Shown here: in pieces, positions 63,699-64,000 of the stretch
Layout of the letters: the number at the start of each line of letters is the position of its first letter
Numbering within the stretch: position 1 is the stretch's first letter
Assembly: GCF_014196335.1 (NCBI RefSeq)
Contig: NZ_JACIDM010000001.1
Span: 372,001-436,000 of the forward strand
Source of the DNA: Brevundimonas lenta
Lineage (GTDB): Bacteria; Pseudomonadota; Alphaproteobacteria; Caulobacterales; Caulobacteraceae
Length of the DNA stretch: 64,000 bases
Direction: 5' to 3'
The notes under the pieces: generated by a model
What the model was told of the DNA's origin: nothing
The model's input: only the letters and a program-made list of their open reading frames with translations
Database searches by the model: none
Made by a program: the position numbers and the translations under genes

Positions 63699-63702
63699 CG
63701 AC

Positions 63703-64000
63703 CTATGCCGCCTCGCCCAGGGCCTGCAGTCCCGCGCGGCTCGGGCACAGGTCGCTGATCACGCAGCTGGAGCATTTCGGCTTGCGCGCCGTGCAGGTGT
63801 AGCGGCCGTGCAGGATCAGCCAGTGGTGGGCCTTGGGCAGCCACTCCTCGGGCACCACGCGGTGCAGCTGCGCCTCGACCTTGTCGGGGGTGCCGGCGTT
63901 GGCGAGGCCGAGGCGATGCGAGACGCGGAAGACGTGGGTGTCGACGGCGATGGCCGGTTCGATGCCCAGTTCGTTCAGCACCACGCTGGCGGTCTTGCGG
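63703..64000 (-). CDS. nth: Endonuclease III Nth, C-terminal part
   Basis: Only the C-terminal 98 or so codons lie in the window; the gene runs off the right edge. The catalytic Asp region is IAVDTHVFRVSHRLGL, and the [4Fe-4S] cluster ligands are C-x6-C-x2-C-x5-C (CTARKPKCSSCVISDLC). It is a base-excision repair glycosylase/AP lyase for oxidised pyrimidines. Confidence 0.94.
   Translation of the reverse strand, partial: RKTASVVLNELGIEPAIAVDTHVFRVSHRLGLANAGTPDKVEAQLHRVVPEEWLPKAHHWLILHGRYTCTARKPKCSSCVISDLCPSRAGLQALGEAA

Overview
The window is dense, GC-rich bacterial chromosome with GC-biased third codon positions. Gene content points to an alphaproteobacterium of the Caulobacteraceae, most likely Brevundimonas. 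That assignment is an inference from gene families: a ShkA-type hybrid kinase, a ccmABCDG heme-export set, the rsmI-yraN-gshB-yifB neighbourhood, secreted prolyl oligopeptidases and TonB receptors. I see no rRNA, tRNA, CRISPR array, prophage or transposase gene. No stretch longer than about 300 bases lacks a gene; the larger gaps (200-290 bases) are nearly all filled by palindromic repeats.

Layout, 1-11 kb: general metabolism (SDR, DUF1232, 2OG oxygenase, quinone oxidoreductase, isoaspartyl peptidase), then a pair of stem-swapped hairpins, then a catabolic operon (BKACE, Rieske ferredoxin, duplicated carboxymuconolactone decarboxylase), then an S41 peptidase-MarR operon with a palindromic operator over its promoter, then a Tat-exported PhoD phosphatase. 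11-20 kb: acnA, then the cytochrome c maturation genes ccmAB, ccmC, ccmD and ccmG split by an antisense PhnA-like gene and repeats, then DUF1223 and a secreted CHAT protease with an overlapping partner. 21-34 kb: glpK with a phosphotransferase, a PLP dehydratase, MaoC, a nucleotide-sugar oxidoreductase and aminotransferase pair, gmhB, an alpha/beta hydrolase, nadE, ftsY, yciB and a MarR protein with a histone-H1-like tail.

34-50 kb: two tandem secreted prolyl oligopeptidases, a K+ channel with a C-terminal zinc ribbon, dapF, an iron-uptake operon (TonB receptor, PepSY protein, 62-residue membrane protein), the malic enzyme maeB, an AmpG permease and the shkA-like hybrid kinase. 50-64 kb: a secreted seven-repeat FG-GAP protein, yifB/comM, gshB, a SirB1-like protein, yraN, rsmI, hemW, rdgB, an unannotated 38-residue membrane peptide, a DUF2975/HTH pair, an Smr protein, a PfkB (adenosine) kinase, an orphan ATP-grasp ligase and the 3' part of nth.

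The most unusual features are non-coding. At least six unrelated families of intergenic palindromic elements occur here, two of them in three copies. A separate element after the isoaspartyl peptidase has two adjacent hairpins that share a 17-base loop while their stems have completely different, internally compensated sequences with tandemly duplicated arms. Many adjacent genes overlap by 4 bases (ATGA or GTGA), which indicates tight operon coupling.
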